From Nocardiopsis salina YIM 90010 (GTDB lineage: Bacteria; Actinomycetota; Actinomycetes; Streptosporangiales; Streptosporangiaceae), in NCBI RefSeq assembly GCF_000341025.1, contig NZ_ANBF01000182.1:1-48255 (forward strand): DNA of 48,255 bases. The letters run 5' to 3'. The position numbers and the translations under genes were made by a program. The notes below the pieces were generated by a model. It saw only the letters and a list, made by a program, of their open reading frames with translations. It had not been told where the DNA came from and did not search any database. Of the stretch, positions 1-7,808 are shown piece by piece (position 1 is the stretch's first letter; every line of letters begins with the position of its first letter).

Positions 1-40
1 GTCATAACCATCAGCTACGCTGGCTCTCTCCCGGTCGGCT

Positions 41-838
41 TCAGACCCCGTCGCGGATCCACCGGTGCAGGAGCGTGCCGTCGGCCTCCAGCACCAACCG
101 CGGGAACAGGTGCCGGTCCGCGGGGGTCCCGGCGGTGATGCGCTGGGCTCGACCGCCGGCCATCAGCGGAACCACGGTCTGGCAGAGCTCGTCGAGCACA
201 CCGGCAGCAGCCACGTCGGCCAGCAGCCGCGGGCCGCCCTCGCAGAGCACCCGGCGCAGCCCCCGCTCGTGCAGCACCCGCACCGCCCTCGGCAGGTCCA
301 CCTCGTCCTGCCCGGCGATCAGCACCCGCTCGGCGCCCAGCACGTCGCGTGCCCGCTGCAGCGCTTCCGGCCCCGCGGCCTCGCAGGTCACCAGGTACAC
401 GGCGCCACGGTCGGGCACCTCCTCGGCCAGGATCGGCGGGACACCCCCGCTCTCACTGACCACCGCGATCGCCGGATGGGCTCCGCGCCCCTCCGCCAGG
501 GCCCGCTCGGCCAGGACGCCGCTGCGGCGCGCCGCGCGCCGGTACCCCTCGACCCGTGCGGTTCCGGCGCCCACGAGGATCACGTCGGCCAGGTCGCGCA
601 GCAGCGTGAAGACCCGGTTGTCGGGCTCGGTGTTGATGGAGGCGGTACGCCCGTCGTTGCCGGCCGCGCCTCCGTCCAGGGTCGCGACCATGTTGGCCCG
701 GACCCACGCGCGCGCGGAGGTGTCCGGGTAGGAGTACAGGCGCTCCAGGGCCGCGTCGTCGACCGGGTCACCGGGGAACGGCCCGTCGGCCCCCACCACA
801 CCGGGAGCCCCTTCGTTCAGGAGGACTCGCACGTCCAC
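41..838 (-). CDS. RibD C-terminal domain (pyrimidine reductase family) protein
   Basis: A 265-residue protein with the dihydrofolate-reductase-like fold of the RibD C-terminal domain, which reduces the ribose chain of a pyrimidine intermediate with NADPH in riboflavin synthesis. Seen: an N-terminal block with VRANMVATLDGGAAG, then NTEPDNRVFTLLRDLADVILVGAGTARVEGY split across the family's typical positions, and LCEGGPRLLADVAAAGVLDE near residue 210. These are hallmark RibD_C blocks. There is no deaminase domain, so it is a stand-alone reductase homologue; the true substrate is unknown. I chose the GTG at 838 because the longer reading frame is low-complexity sequence overlapping the upstream gene. 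It overlaps the end of the LigB-like gene by 22 bases and is the last gene of the gpgS-folP2 operon. Confidence 0.85.
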   Translation of the reverse strand: MDVRVLLNEGAPGVVGADGPFPGDPVDDAALERLYSYPDTSARAWVRANMVATLDGGAAGNDGRTASINTEPDNRVFTLLRDLADVILVGAGTARVEGYRRAARRSGVLAERALAEGRGAHPAIAVVSESGGVPPILAEEVPDRGAVYLVTCEAAGPEALQRARDVLGAERVLIAGQDEVDLPRAVRVLHERGLRRVLCEGGPRLLADVAAAGVLDELCQTVVPLMAGGRAQRITAGTPADRHLFPRLVLEADGTLLHRWIRDGV

Positions 839-1512
839 ACCCCCACCAGGTACTGCACCCCGAACGGGTCGTCCGCGTAGCGCACCCCGGCACGCACCGG
901 AGCCCCCTCGAGCTCGACCGCGGCCGCCATGACCTGCCACGCCGCCCGGCCCGCGGCCATGAGTTCTTCGGCCAGTGCGGTGTCCAGCCCGGCCAGCGCC
1001 GTGGTGTCGCCCTCCGCGAGGGCCCGGTGCACGGTGTCGTCGAAGGCGAAGGAACGCTCGTCCAGGTGTCCTGGCGCCTTCACTCCGCGGCGCGCGCTGC
1101 CGTCGCCCATGACCAGCAGCCCAACGCGTACACCGCGCCCGGCCAGTCGCGCGGCCAGCCCCGCGACCTCACCGGCGTCGGCGTCGTGGGCGACGGTGTG
1201 CAGCTCCACGGGCAGTTCATTCCCGGTCTCGTCCAGGAGCCGCCGTGCCGCCGCCAGGCTCAGCGGGAGCGCGTCGGCCTGCGCCACCCGCGGCCCGTCT
1301 CCCCCGTAGGCGCGCGCGGGCACGGGCGCGTCGGTGTGCTCACCGGTGGAGTCACCGCCCCCGACCGCGATCAGGAGATCGGGGTCGGTCGCGGTGAGCT
1401 CGGCCAGCGCGCCGTGGCAGGCCTGGCGCAAGGGGGCCGCCACGTCCTGGCCGCCGGTCAGTTCCCGCAGCAGCAGCGGCGGGTGCGGGCACACTGCGGT
1501 GCCGACGATCAT
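817..1512 (-). CDS. LigB-like class III extradiol dioxygenase family protein
   Basis: A 231-residue protein of the class III extradiol dioxygenase/MEMO-like superfamily. The ATG at 1512 is followed by IVGTAVCPHPPLLLRELTGG, a typical start for this actinobacterial subfamily, in which the CPHPP segment supplies a metal-binding His. Later features include an IAVGGGDS-like strand around residue 50, a LLVMGDGSARR segment near residue 140 and an APGHLDERSFAFDDTVHRAL segment. Known of the superfamily: non-haem Fe(II) enzymes opening catechol-type rings, but many actinobacterial members sit in housekeeping operons and have no assigned activity. I therefore give the fold and not a reaction. It lies between the folP2-like gene (55-base gap) and the RibD-C gene (overlap). 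Confidence 0.75.
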   Translation of the reverse strand: MIVGTAVCPHPPLLLRELTGGQDVAAPLRQACHGALAELTATDPDLLIAVGGGDSTGEHTDAPVPARAYGGDGPRVAQADALPLSLAAARRLLDETGNELPVELHTVAHDADAGEVAGLAARLAGRGVRVGLLVMGDGSARRGVKAPGHLDERSFAFDDTVHRALAEGDTTALAGLDTALAEELMAAGRAAWQVMAAAVELEGAPVRAGVRYADDPFGVQYLVGVWTCESS

Positions 1513-1567
1513 CGGTGTTTCCTTCCAGGCGGTGCGGTCCGTGGACGCGGGCGGGTGCCGGGGCGGC

Positions 1568-2428
1568 TCAGGCCAGGCCCCGGACGGTGCGGGCCGGGGG
1601 ACGCACCCCGCGGATGCTCGCGACCATGTCCAGGACCTGCCGGGTCTCGGCGACCTCGTGGACACGGTAGACCTGCGCCCCGTGCCAGGCCGAGACCGCG
1701 GTGGCCGCCAGGGTCCCGGTGAGGCGTTCACCCACGGGCAGGTCGAGGCTCTCCCCCACGAAGTCCTTGTTGGACAGCGACACCAGGACCGGCCACCCCG
1801 TGGCGACCATCTCGTCCAGGCGGCGGGTCAGTTCCAGGGAGTGCCAAGTGTTCTTGCCGAAATCATGCGCCGGGTCGATGATGGCCGAGGCCGGGTCCAC
1901 GCCCAGGGCCACCGCGCGCTGGGCCTGGGCGACGGTGGACTCGATCGCGTCGCGCACCACGTCGTCGTAGGCCACCCGGTGCGGACGGGTGCGCGGGGTG
2001 ACGCCGCCGGTGTGGGTGCACACCAGCGCCGCCCCCTGCTGCGCTGCGACCTCCGCCAGCCCCGGGTCGTGGCCGCCCCACGCGTCGTTGAGCAGGTCAG
2101 CACCGGCCTCGCACACCGCCTGCCCGACGGTGGCGCGCCAGGTGTCGACGCTGATGATCAGGTCGGGGAACTCCGCGCGCACCGCGGCGACGAAGTCCAC
2201 GACGCGGCGTTTCTCCTCGTCGGCACCGATCTCCTCGCCCGGCGCGGCTTTGATGCCGCCGATGTCGACGAGGTCGGCGCCCTCGTCCACGACCTTGCGC
2301 ACACGTTCGAGGGCGGGACCGTCGGCCCAGGTCGCGCCCTTGTCGTAGAAGGAGTCGGTGGTGCGGTTGACGATCGCCATGACCAGCGTGCTGTCGGCCC
2401 CGTAGTCGCGCCCGCGCAGTCTCAGCAC
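1568..2428 (-). CDS. folP2: Dihydropteroate synthase homologue, FolP2 type
   Basis: A 286-residue TIM-barrel protein of the dihydropteroate synthase family, which joins p-aminobenzoate to the pterin pyrophosphate in folate synthesis. Seen: MAIVNRTTDSFYDKG near residue 16, DLVDIGG near 50, the SVDTW strand near 85, NDAWGG near 105 and a late VLVSLSNKDF block in place of the usual phosphate-binding S-R-K arrangement. It starts at a GTG overlapping the stop of gpgS by 7 bases (GTGCTGA). In mycobacteria folP2 (Rv1207) lies beside gpgS (Rv1208), and FolP2 there is thought not to be the functional synthase. The same neighbourhood here argues for a FolP2 role; the true activity is unknown. Confidence 0.85.
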   Translation of the reverse strand: MLRLRGRDYGADSTLVMAIVNRTTDSFYDKGATWADGPALERVRKVVDEGADLVDIGGIKAAPGEEIGADEEKRRVVDFVAAVRAEFPDLIISVDTWRATVGQAVCEAGADLLNDAWGGHDPGLAEVAAQQGAALVCTHTGGVTPRTRPHRVAYDDVVRDAIESTVAQAQRAVALGVDPASAIIDPAHDFGKNTWHSLELTRRLDEMVATGWPVLVSLSNKDFVGESLDLPVGERLTGTLAATAVSAWHGAQVYRVHEVAETRQVLDMVASIRGVRPPARTVRGLA

Positions 2429-3426
2429 CGACCGGCCACCTCCCCGGCGAGCCCAGCGCCTACGCAGGCCCCGTTTCCAGCAGCCCCGGTCCCGGACTCG
2501 CCCGGTGGCGGGCCCACCCGGCTCGCCGGTCCTCGTTCCACGACCCCGACCTCGGTGGTCAACGTCTTCCCCCCGGTCCCGTACTGGTGCAGTTCCACGG
2601 TGTCGGTACCCGGCCCCGCACCCGCCCGGCGGTCGGCGACCGCGAGGAGTTCGGTGGCCATGGTGCCGAGCCCGTGCAGGCTCTGGTGGTGGTGTCCCCG
2701 GCGACCCATGCCGACCTGGGCGATCGCGTCCACGCCCCGGCTCAGGTGGGTGTCCACGAGGGTGGCCAGTTCGACCCCGTAGCCGACCGGGACGGGCAGT
2801 TCGCGCAGCAGGGAGCGCCGGATCGCCCACTCCCCCGACAGCGGCTGGATGATGCCGGACAGCTCCGGCCAGCGCAGCGCGATGGTGGGGCGGGCGACGA
2901 GTTCGGTGACGCGGCCGCCCTCGTGGGTGGGGCGGGCGTCCTCACGGTCCAGGACCCGGTCGTAGAAGGCCTTGACCAGATCGACGCGGGGCTCCTCCAG
3001 CAGCGGTCCCAGGAGTCCGGACACGAAGTGGGTGTCCCACTCGACCAGGTCGGCGTCGAGGAAGACCAGGACGTCGCCGGACGTGACGAACTGCGCCTTC
3101 CACAGTGCCTCGCCCTTGCCGCGGTGGTGGCCCAGGTCGGGGCGCACGTCAACGGTGCGGTGCACGCGGGCGCCGGCTGCGGCTGCCTCGCGTGCGGTGG
3201 CGTCGGTGGAGTCGGAGTCGATGACCACGATCTCGTCGAGCAGGGGGAACCGCTCGACCAGTTCCTCGCGCACGCGCGAGACGATGCGGCCGACGGTGGC
3301 CTCCTCGTCGCGGGCGGGGACGACCAGGCTGACGGTGGTTCCGGTGTCCCCCTTGAGCTCCACCAGGCGTTGCGGCGTCCACTCCGTCCATTGCCGGGTG
3401 CGCCGCTCGAACCAGCCGTCGTTCAC
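2422..3426 (-). CDS. gpgS: Glucosyl-3-phosphoglycerate synthase
   Basis: A 334-residue GT-A fold glycosyltransferase (GT81). GpgS transfers glucose from an NDP-glucose donor to 3-phosphoglycerate, the first step of methylglucose lipopolysaccharide or glucosylglycerate synthesis, in the cytoplasm. Seen: TTVSLVVPARDEEATVG near residue 31, DEIVVIDSDSTDAT near 67, HHRGKGEALWK near 100, the metal-binding DADL within VFLDADLVEWD near 123, and IIQPLSGEWAIRR near 190, all characteristic of GpgS. The GTG at 3426 is preceded by GGAGGAGCACG, which decides the start; the longer frame upstream is low complexity. It is first in the operon and translationally coupled to folP2. The last 25 or so residues are Gly/Ala-rich and probably disordered. 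Confidence 0.9.
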   Translation of the reverse strand: MNDGWFERRTRQWTEWTPQRLVELKGDTGTTVSLVVPARDEEATVGRIVSRVREELVERFPLLDEIVVIDSDSTDATAREAAAAGARVHRTVDVRPDLGHHRGKGEALWKAQFVTSGDVLVFLDADLVEWDTHFVSGLLGPLLEEPRVDLVKAFYDRVLDREDARPTHEGGRVTELVARPTIALRWPELSGIIQPLSGEWAIRRSLLRELPVPVGYGVELATLVDTHLSRGVDAIAQVGMGRRGHHHQSLHGLGTMATELLAVADRRAGAGPGTDTVELHQYGTGGKTLTTEVGVVERGPASRVGPPPGESGTGAAGNGACVGAGLAGEVAGRC

Positions 3427-4125
3427 CGTGCTCCTCCAGAAGGCTCCCGGGCCGGGGCCGCGGGACATGTGTCGCTCTGCTCTGCCCCGGCCGGGCGTCG
3501 GTGCCGGTACGGGGCGGCGGACAGGGGCCGGGCCCTGCTCCCCAGAGCCTACGCGCCGTCGGTCCGGGAGTGTGGGCGGACTGGAGTGAGGCTCACGACG
3601 CCGCTCCAAGATTCTGCAGCGCGGACGTTCTTACCAGGACGCCAGCACGCGTCCGCGAACCCGACCTGGTCAGGAGCCTCACGCACAATATGCATCGCCG
3701 TGGCCACGAACCTCTCGGCCGGGGACACCCGCCGTCCCACGAACCCGCATAGGCGCTTGCGGCCGTTGACGTAGCGCCATGCGGGCCATGCTCGCGAGCT
3801 GACGGGACGGTGTGAGCGAAGCACCCGGACCGCCACCCCTTCTCAAACACGCATTCACGGACATTGGAATGCTGAAACCATCCCATCTTTCTCACGCGTC
3901 ACGTCCGTGGCCGACTCGGCCGCAACCCCCGACCGCCGCCCACAGATCTCCCACGCAAAAGCCCTGTTTGCAGCCGATAATCGAGCTACCTCAGCGGCAT
4001 TGCCATGCATAGCAAGATGTTGCCATATCTCTATCCAGTAGTTGACGACACCCAAGCTGCAAGGGAGGATCTTTTCTTGAGGGCGCATTCACGAGCCGAA
4101 TGAAAACCTCACGATGAAGGACTCA
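3427..4125. other. Intergenic region without a convincing gene
   Basis: About 700 bases between divergent gpgS and the RiPP-like operon. The right half (about 3840-4120) is clearly more AT-rich than its surroundings. Short open frames on both strands lack ribosome binding sites, recognisable domains or a normal codon pattern. It probably holds the gpgS promoter on the left and control DNA for the biosynthetic operon on the right, but I see no clear operator. Confidence 0.5.
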
Positions 4126-4154
4126 TTGAGTTCGGGTTATCACTCAGGTGATCT
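4126..4154 (+). promoter_or_regulatory. Weak candidate promoter of the RiPP-like operon
   Basis: TTGAGT at 4126-4131 and TGATCT at 4149-4154 are separated by 17 bases and lie about 60 bases before the precursor ATG. The -10 match is poor, so this is a suggestion only. Confidence 0.25.
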
Positions 4155-4213
4155 TTCGGCGGGTGCGAACTCAAGATTTCGAGATCGAGATGAGAATGGA
4201 GGTGATTGCGAAA

Positions 4214-4333
4214 ATGTCTGCTCTGCCTGAAGACCTGGTTGTGGCCATTGACGACCTGCTCGCCGAGGCCGACGTCCACGAGTCGGCTCTCGAGGACGAG
4301 GTCGAGACCGCGCAGCGTGCTATCGCGTGGTAA
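4214..4333 (+). CDS. Putative RiPP precursor peptide with C-terminal Trp
   Basis: A 39-residue peptide beginning MSALPEDLVVAIDDLL and ending AQRAIAW. The ATG at 4214 is chosen because GGAGGTGAT at 4198-4206, a full complement to the 16S 3' end, lies 7 bases upstream; a longer frame from 4148 would cross this site. The first about 30 residues are very acidic (many Glu/Asp, no Lys) and likely helical, as in RiPP leaders. There is no Cys, one Thr and a single aromatic residue, the terminal Trp. It is followed by an attenuator hairpin and then TPR, TldD/TldE and tailoring genes. Inference: the C-terminal tail, perhaps just AIAW or Trp, is the core; the leader guides the enzymes and is removed by TldD/TldE. 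It matches no precursor family I can name. Confidence 0.6.
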   Translation: MSALPEDLVVAIDDLLAEADVHESALEDEVETAQRAIAW

Positions 4334-4343
4334 CGAAAATTGA

Positions 4344-4378
4344 GGCCCATGGGGTGGACCCAAGCCACCCCATGGGCC
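4344..4378 (+). terminator. Attenuator-type hairpin after the precursor gene
   Basis: A perfect 14-bp inverted repeat (4344-4357 with 4365-4378, 7-base loop) starts 10 bases after the precursor stop and is followed by CTTCT. A second smaller perfect stem, CCGGAAC-TTC-GTTCCGG, lies at 4386-4402. This position between precursor and enzymes is classic for RiPP operons, giving more precursor than enzyme transcript. It could instead be a mRNA-stabilising structure. Confidence 0.7.
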
Positions 4379-4424
4379 CTTCTAGCCGGAACTTCGTTCC
4401 GGAGTCCAGTGAGGAGCAGGCGCA

Positions 4425-6392
4425 ATGAGTGGAACAGAGCACGCGCAACTGATAAAGAATGCCATCGGCTCCCGTGAGCCCTTGGGTTCCGGTACAGATC
4501 ATCGTACACCTCGCCAAGTAGTCCGTGAAGCGGTCTGGTTCACCGGGGTCAGTGATCAGCTCTGTTCGTCCGCTCTTTCTGCGTCGCGTTCCTCCCAGGA
4601 CAGGCTCGTCGTCGTGGCGGACGGAGCGGGAAAGGTATCGGAACTGCCCTCCTTCGACGTCGCGGTGCGCTTGTCGCGCACACTCCTCGAGTCCCTTCCC
4701 GCGCACACGGAATTGACCGATCAGGACCGGGAGGGGCTCCGCTTCCTCGACCCCGGCCTACTCGGGGAAAGCGGAGCACGCCCTTCCGCGCTGGATGCTC
4801 ATGCTGTCACGTACGCGATCGTGCGGCGTATCAGCAGAGAGTCGCTGCAATCCGCGATCAAGATCGACCTGGTGGCAATGTTCCTTGCGAAGGCGTTGCG
4901 TGCCTTCGCCGGTGACCGTGCTGTCACCATCGTCGTTCCGAAATTCGACCTGGTGGACCGCCCCTCCCTGCGGGTGCTCAATAGGTTGCTGTGGCTCGCC
5001 GACCGAAACGACCGATTCCGAGTGGTCGGCCTGTGCAGTGGCGATCCGCTCGCGCCGTCGGCGGAGATCGGCTCCGAGCCCGGGACCGCGAATCGCTTGA
5101 CGAGGTCGAGGCAGCGGCTGTTCGAGCGGCTCCGATTGGAGTGGAAGCCGAAGGTCATCGGCCTCACTCCCGCCGGGCTCATACTGCCGGTGGCCGGCGG
5201 CGCGGCCCTACCAGACGGAGACGCCCGGCGCATGGACACGGTGGCCGAGGCGCTCGTCGAACACAATTACGATCGTGCCTACATGCTCGCCGAGATCGCG
5301 CTGCGCGATGCTCGCCCCGGGGACACCAAGGCCGACCTTCTGAGACTGGTCGGCCTCTGCGACGCCAACATCGGAGAGGTCGACAGCGGGGTCGAGTCCC
5401 TGCAAGCCGCTCTCCGCGAGGCACACCGTCCGGAGCTGCGCGCTCACCTGCACTATCTCGCGGGCCTGCTCATCACCAAGCGCCGCTACGACCTCGACGC
5501 CGCCGACGAACAGTACCGCTTCGGCTTGGCGGAACTGGAGGCCTCCGAGGACGAGACCGATGCCCGGTTCGAGCGAGCTTGGCTGCTCAACGGGCGGGCT
5601 CTCGTGGCCTCCCTACGGGCCCGGAGGCTCGCTCCGGAAGAACGTGAGGAGCGCCTGCACGAGGTGATGCGCCAGGAGGTCGCTGCCTTTCAGCTCGCAA
5701 CCCGGGGAAGCGATCCCCGACACGTGTACCTCCGCCACAACCTGCTGGCCAACACCGCGTTCGTCCTGGAGATGCTCGGCCAGTTCGACGAGGCGATCCG
5801 CTTCTGGCACCGGGCCTTCGGTCAGTTCCTGGGCAAGTCGGGCCACGCCGGAGCCTTCGAACCCATCTATCGGTACCGAGTCGGAGTCCTCGAATGGAAG
5901 GCCGGGCGCCAGGAGGCATTGCCTTCTCTGCGTGAAGCCCTGCACCTGGCCACACTCCGCCACGACCGATTTCAGGCCGAACGCATCCGCTACGCGGTCG
6001 GCTACGTCTGCCTCGACCTGGGTCTTATCGAAGAGGCCGTCGGACACCTGCGGGCAGGGCTGTCGCAGGCATGGGAACTGCGAGACCCACTCGCTTGTAT
6101 CCAGCACGCCACAGCGCTCTGCACCGCCGCTCAGCGCTCGGGCAAGACCCGCCTCGACCGCGCAGTTCGCCGCTGGCTGCGACTGACGGGGCACCACGCG
6201 CTGGCGGAGGTCGACGGCGAGCTCGAACCCGCCCCGGCCCCGCCCGCACCCAAGCTGCCCGCCTACATCCCCGGCATCGACCTGGAGCCCACACCGAACA
6301 TCAACCTGAACGTGTATCTGGTCGGCAACCACGATGCGATCGCGGAGCCCGGGCCCGCTTCAGCAGTCTCATCCGGGGCGGCAGCCCGATGA
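4425..6392 (+). CDS. Tetratricopeptide-repeat protein of the RiPP-like operon
   Basis: A 655-residue protein with no signal peptide or membrane span. Residues about 25-230 look like a degenerate ATPase-like or STAND-like domain: a strand with VAVRLSRTLLESL, then AVTIVVPKFDLVDRPSLRVL and FRVVGLCSGDP, but no Walker A motif. Residues about 275-570 are helical repeats of TPR type, for example EALVEHNYDRAYMLAEIALR, AALREAHRPELRAHLHYLAG and EEAVGHLRAGLSQAWELRDP. The last 40 residues are Pro-rich and then IDLEPTPNINLNVYLVGNHD. A GAGGAG site precedes the ATG. The stop overlaps the TldD start (ATGA). Its role is unknown; a scaffold for the precursor, or an AfsR-like regulator without a DNA-binding domain, are the options. 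Confidence 0.6.
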   Translation: MSGTEHAQLIKNAIGSREPLGSGTDHRTPRQVVREAVWFTGVSDQLCSSALSASRSSQDRLVVVADGAGKVSELPSFDVAVRLSRTLLESLPAHTELTDQDREGLRFLDPGLLGESGARPSALDAHAVTYAIVRRISRESLQSAIKIDLVAMFLAKALRAFAGDRAVTIVVPKFDLVDRPSLRVLNRLLWLADRNDRFRVVGLCSGDPLAPSAEIGSEPGTANRLTRSRQRLFERLRLEWKPKVIGLTPAGLILPVAGGAALPDGDARRMDTVAEALVEHNYDRAYMLAEIALRDARPGDTKADLLRLVGLCDANIGEVDSGVESLQAALREAHRPELRAHLHYLAGLLITKRRYDLDAADEQYRFGLAELEASEDETDARFERAWLLNGRALVASLRARRLAPEEREERLHEVMRQEVAAFQLATRGSDPRHVYLRHNLLANTAFVLEMLGQFDEAIRFWHRAFGQFLGKSGHAGAFEPIYRYRVGVLEWKAGRQEALPSLREALHLATLRHDRFQAERIRYAVGYVCLDLGLIEEAVGHLRAGLSQAWELRDPLACIQHATALCTAAQRSGKTRLDRAVRRWLRLTGHHALAEVDGELEPAPAPPAPKLPAYIPGIDLEPTPNINLNVYLVGNHDAIAEPGPASAVSSGAAAR

Positions 6393-7807
6393 GATCGCTC
6401 CGAGCACAGTCTCCCGACGAAGTACTGCCGCACCACCTGCTCATGGAGTTGCTCGACGAGCTCCGCCGCTCCGGCGCGGACTACGCCGACGCCTTCGTCG
6501 AAGAGCGCGATTCCCGATCGGCCGTCGTAGGCGATGGACGGGTCGAGGACATTTCGAACGGATGGCAGTGCGGGGTCGGTTTCAGGGTCCTTCGTGGTGC
6601 CCGGGTCGGTTCGTGCAGTACCGAGGACCTTAGTGCCGAGGGTTTGCGCGAGGCCGCCCACCGGGCTGGGAAGACGGCAGGGGCCGCCGTCCCTGAGCAT
6701 GCGCTGTCGGTGGGCATCGCCTCCCGGGTTGCCCGCAACAGGTCATGGCCAGGACACGAGGGGATCTGCGACTGGAGCCCGCGTCTGGAATTGCTACGCA
6801 TCGCGGATACGGGCGCTCGCGAGGCCGAGAACACCGTCAAGAGCGTGAGGACCACCTGGTTCGAGAGTTTGCACCGAATCCAGGTGGCCACGAGCGAGGG
6901 CGTTCGCCGCAGCGAGCAGCGTGCCCGCACCCGGATGCACGTCAGGGTAGCGGCTGCCGACCGTACCGGGCGGACCGCAACTGGTGCCCGAGCGCCAGGG
7001 AAAGGTGGTGGGCTCGAACGCTTCACCGCTGAGACGGATCCGGCGGCGGCGGCCCGGGAGGCAGCGCGCCAAGCGGTGCGGTTGCTCGACGCCCGTGATT
7101 GTCCCGGGGGTGAGCTACCGCTGGTCCTTCAGGGCGGCGCGGCAGGCGCCTTCCTCCACGAGGCGTGCGGCCATTCCCTGGAGGCGGGAGAAGCAGGCGG
7201 CACCTCGCCGTTCGACGGGCTGGCGGGCCACCTCGTCGCACCGCAGACGGTAACCGTGACCGACGACCACACCCTCGCTGGCGGTTGGGCCACCGAGTCC
7301 TTCGACGATGAAGGAACCGACGCCACGCGTACGGTCCTGATCGACCGGGGCCGCCTGGTCTCCCGGTTGCACGACCGCGCTTCTGCCCGCCGTGCCGGGG
7401 TGCAGGGCACGGGCAACGGGCGCCGACCATCCTTCCGGGGCCTTCCCTCGCCGCGGATGACCAACCTGTTGGTGAGCCCTGGGGAGGATGATCCTGACGA
7501 AATCCTGAGCCAAACCTGTGATGGCGTTCTAGCCCGCGAGTTCGGGCGCGGGGCGGTCGACCCCGTTACCGGCCTCCTGACCTTCGACGTCACCGAGGGC
7601 TACCGCATCCGGGCCGGACACGTCTGCGAACCATTGCGGGGTGTGCGGATCACGGGTCACGGCCCGAAGATGCTCGCCAGTATCGACCGGGTCGGTGACG
7701 ACGTGGAAGTGACCCCGCTCGTGTGCACCAAGGACAACCAGAAGGCCATGGTCTCCGCCGGGTCACCGACCCTGAGGGTCACCGGGGCCTCGATCGGGGG
7801 CCGGTGA
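6389..7807 (+). CDS. tldD: TldD-type metallopeptidase subunit
   Basis: A 472-residue protein of the TldD/PmbA (U62) family. In Escherichia coli TldD and TldE form a heterodimeric zinc protease that degrades unfolded peptides and removes the leader of microcin B17; TldD carries the zinc. Seen: the HExxxH zinc motif in FLHEACGHSLEAG near residue 255, the family block QGTGNGRRPSF near 342, SPRMTNLLV near 360 and VDPVTGLLTFDVTEGYRIRAGH near 390, and a C-terminal GSPTLRVTGASIGG. The start overlaps the TPR gene stop by ATGA; tldE follows at once. The operon context points to maturation of the precursor encoded at 4214. The N-terminal 110 residues are less conserved than in housekeeping TldD, which fits a dedicated copy. 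Confidence 0.85.
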   Translation: MRSLRAQSPDEVLPHHLLMELLDELRRSGADYADAFVEERDSRSAVVGDGRVEDISNGWQCGVGFRVLRGARVGSCSTEDLSAEGLREAAHRAGKTAGAAVPEHALSVGIASRVARNRSWPGHEGICDWSPRLELLRIADTGAREAENTVKSVRTTWFESLHRIQVATSEGVRRSEQRARTRMHVRVAAADRTGRTATGARAPGKGGGLERFTAETDPAAAAREAARQAVRLLDARDCPGGELPLVLQGGAAGAFLHEACGHSLEAGEAGGTSPFDGLAGHLVAPQTVTVTDDHTLAGGWATESFDDEGTDATRTVLIDRGRLVSRLHDRASARRAGVQGTGNGRRPSFRGLPSPRMTNLLVSPGEDDPDEILSQTCDGVLAREFGRGAVDPVTGLLTFDVTEGYRIRAGHVCEPLRGVRITGHGPKMLASIDRVGDDVEVTPLVCTKDNQKAMVSAGSPTLRVTGASIGGR

Positions 7808-7808
7808 A

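Noticed and set aside
4148-4213. Longer precursor starting at 4148
   Set aside because: The strong GGAGGTGAT site lies inside this stretch and points to ATG 4214.
4425-6392. PEARL or lanthipeptide dehydratase homologue
   Set aside because: The 655-residue protein is made of TPR-like helices and has no LanB glutamylation-domain features.
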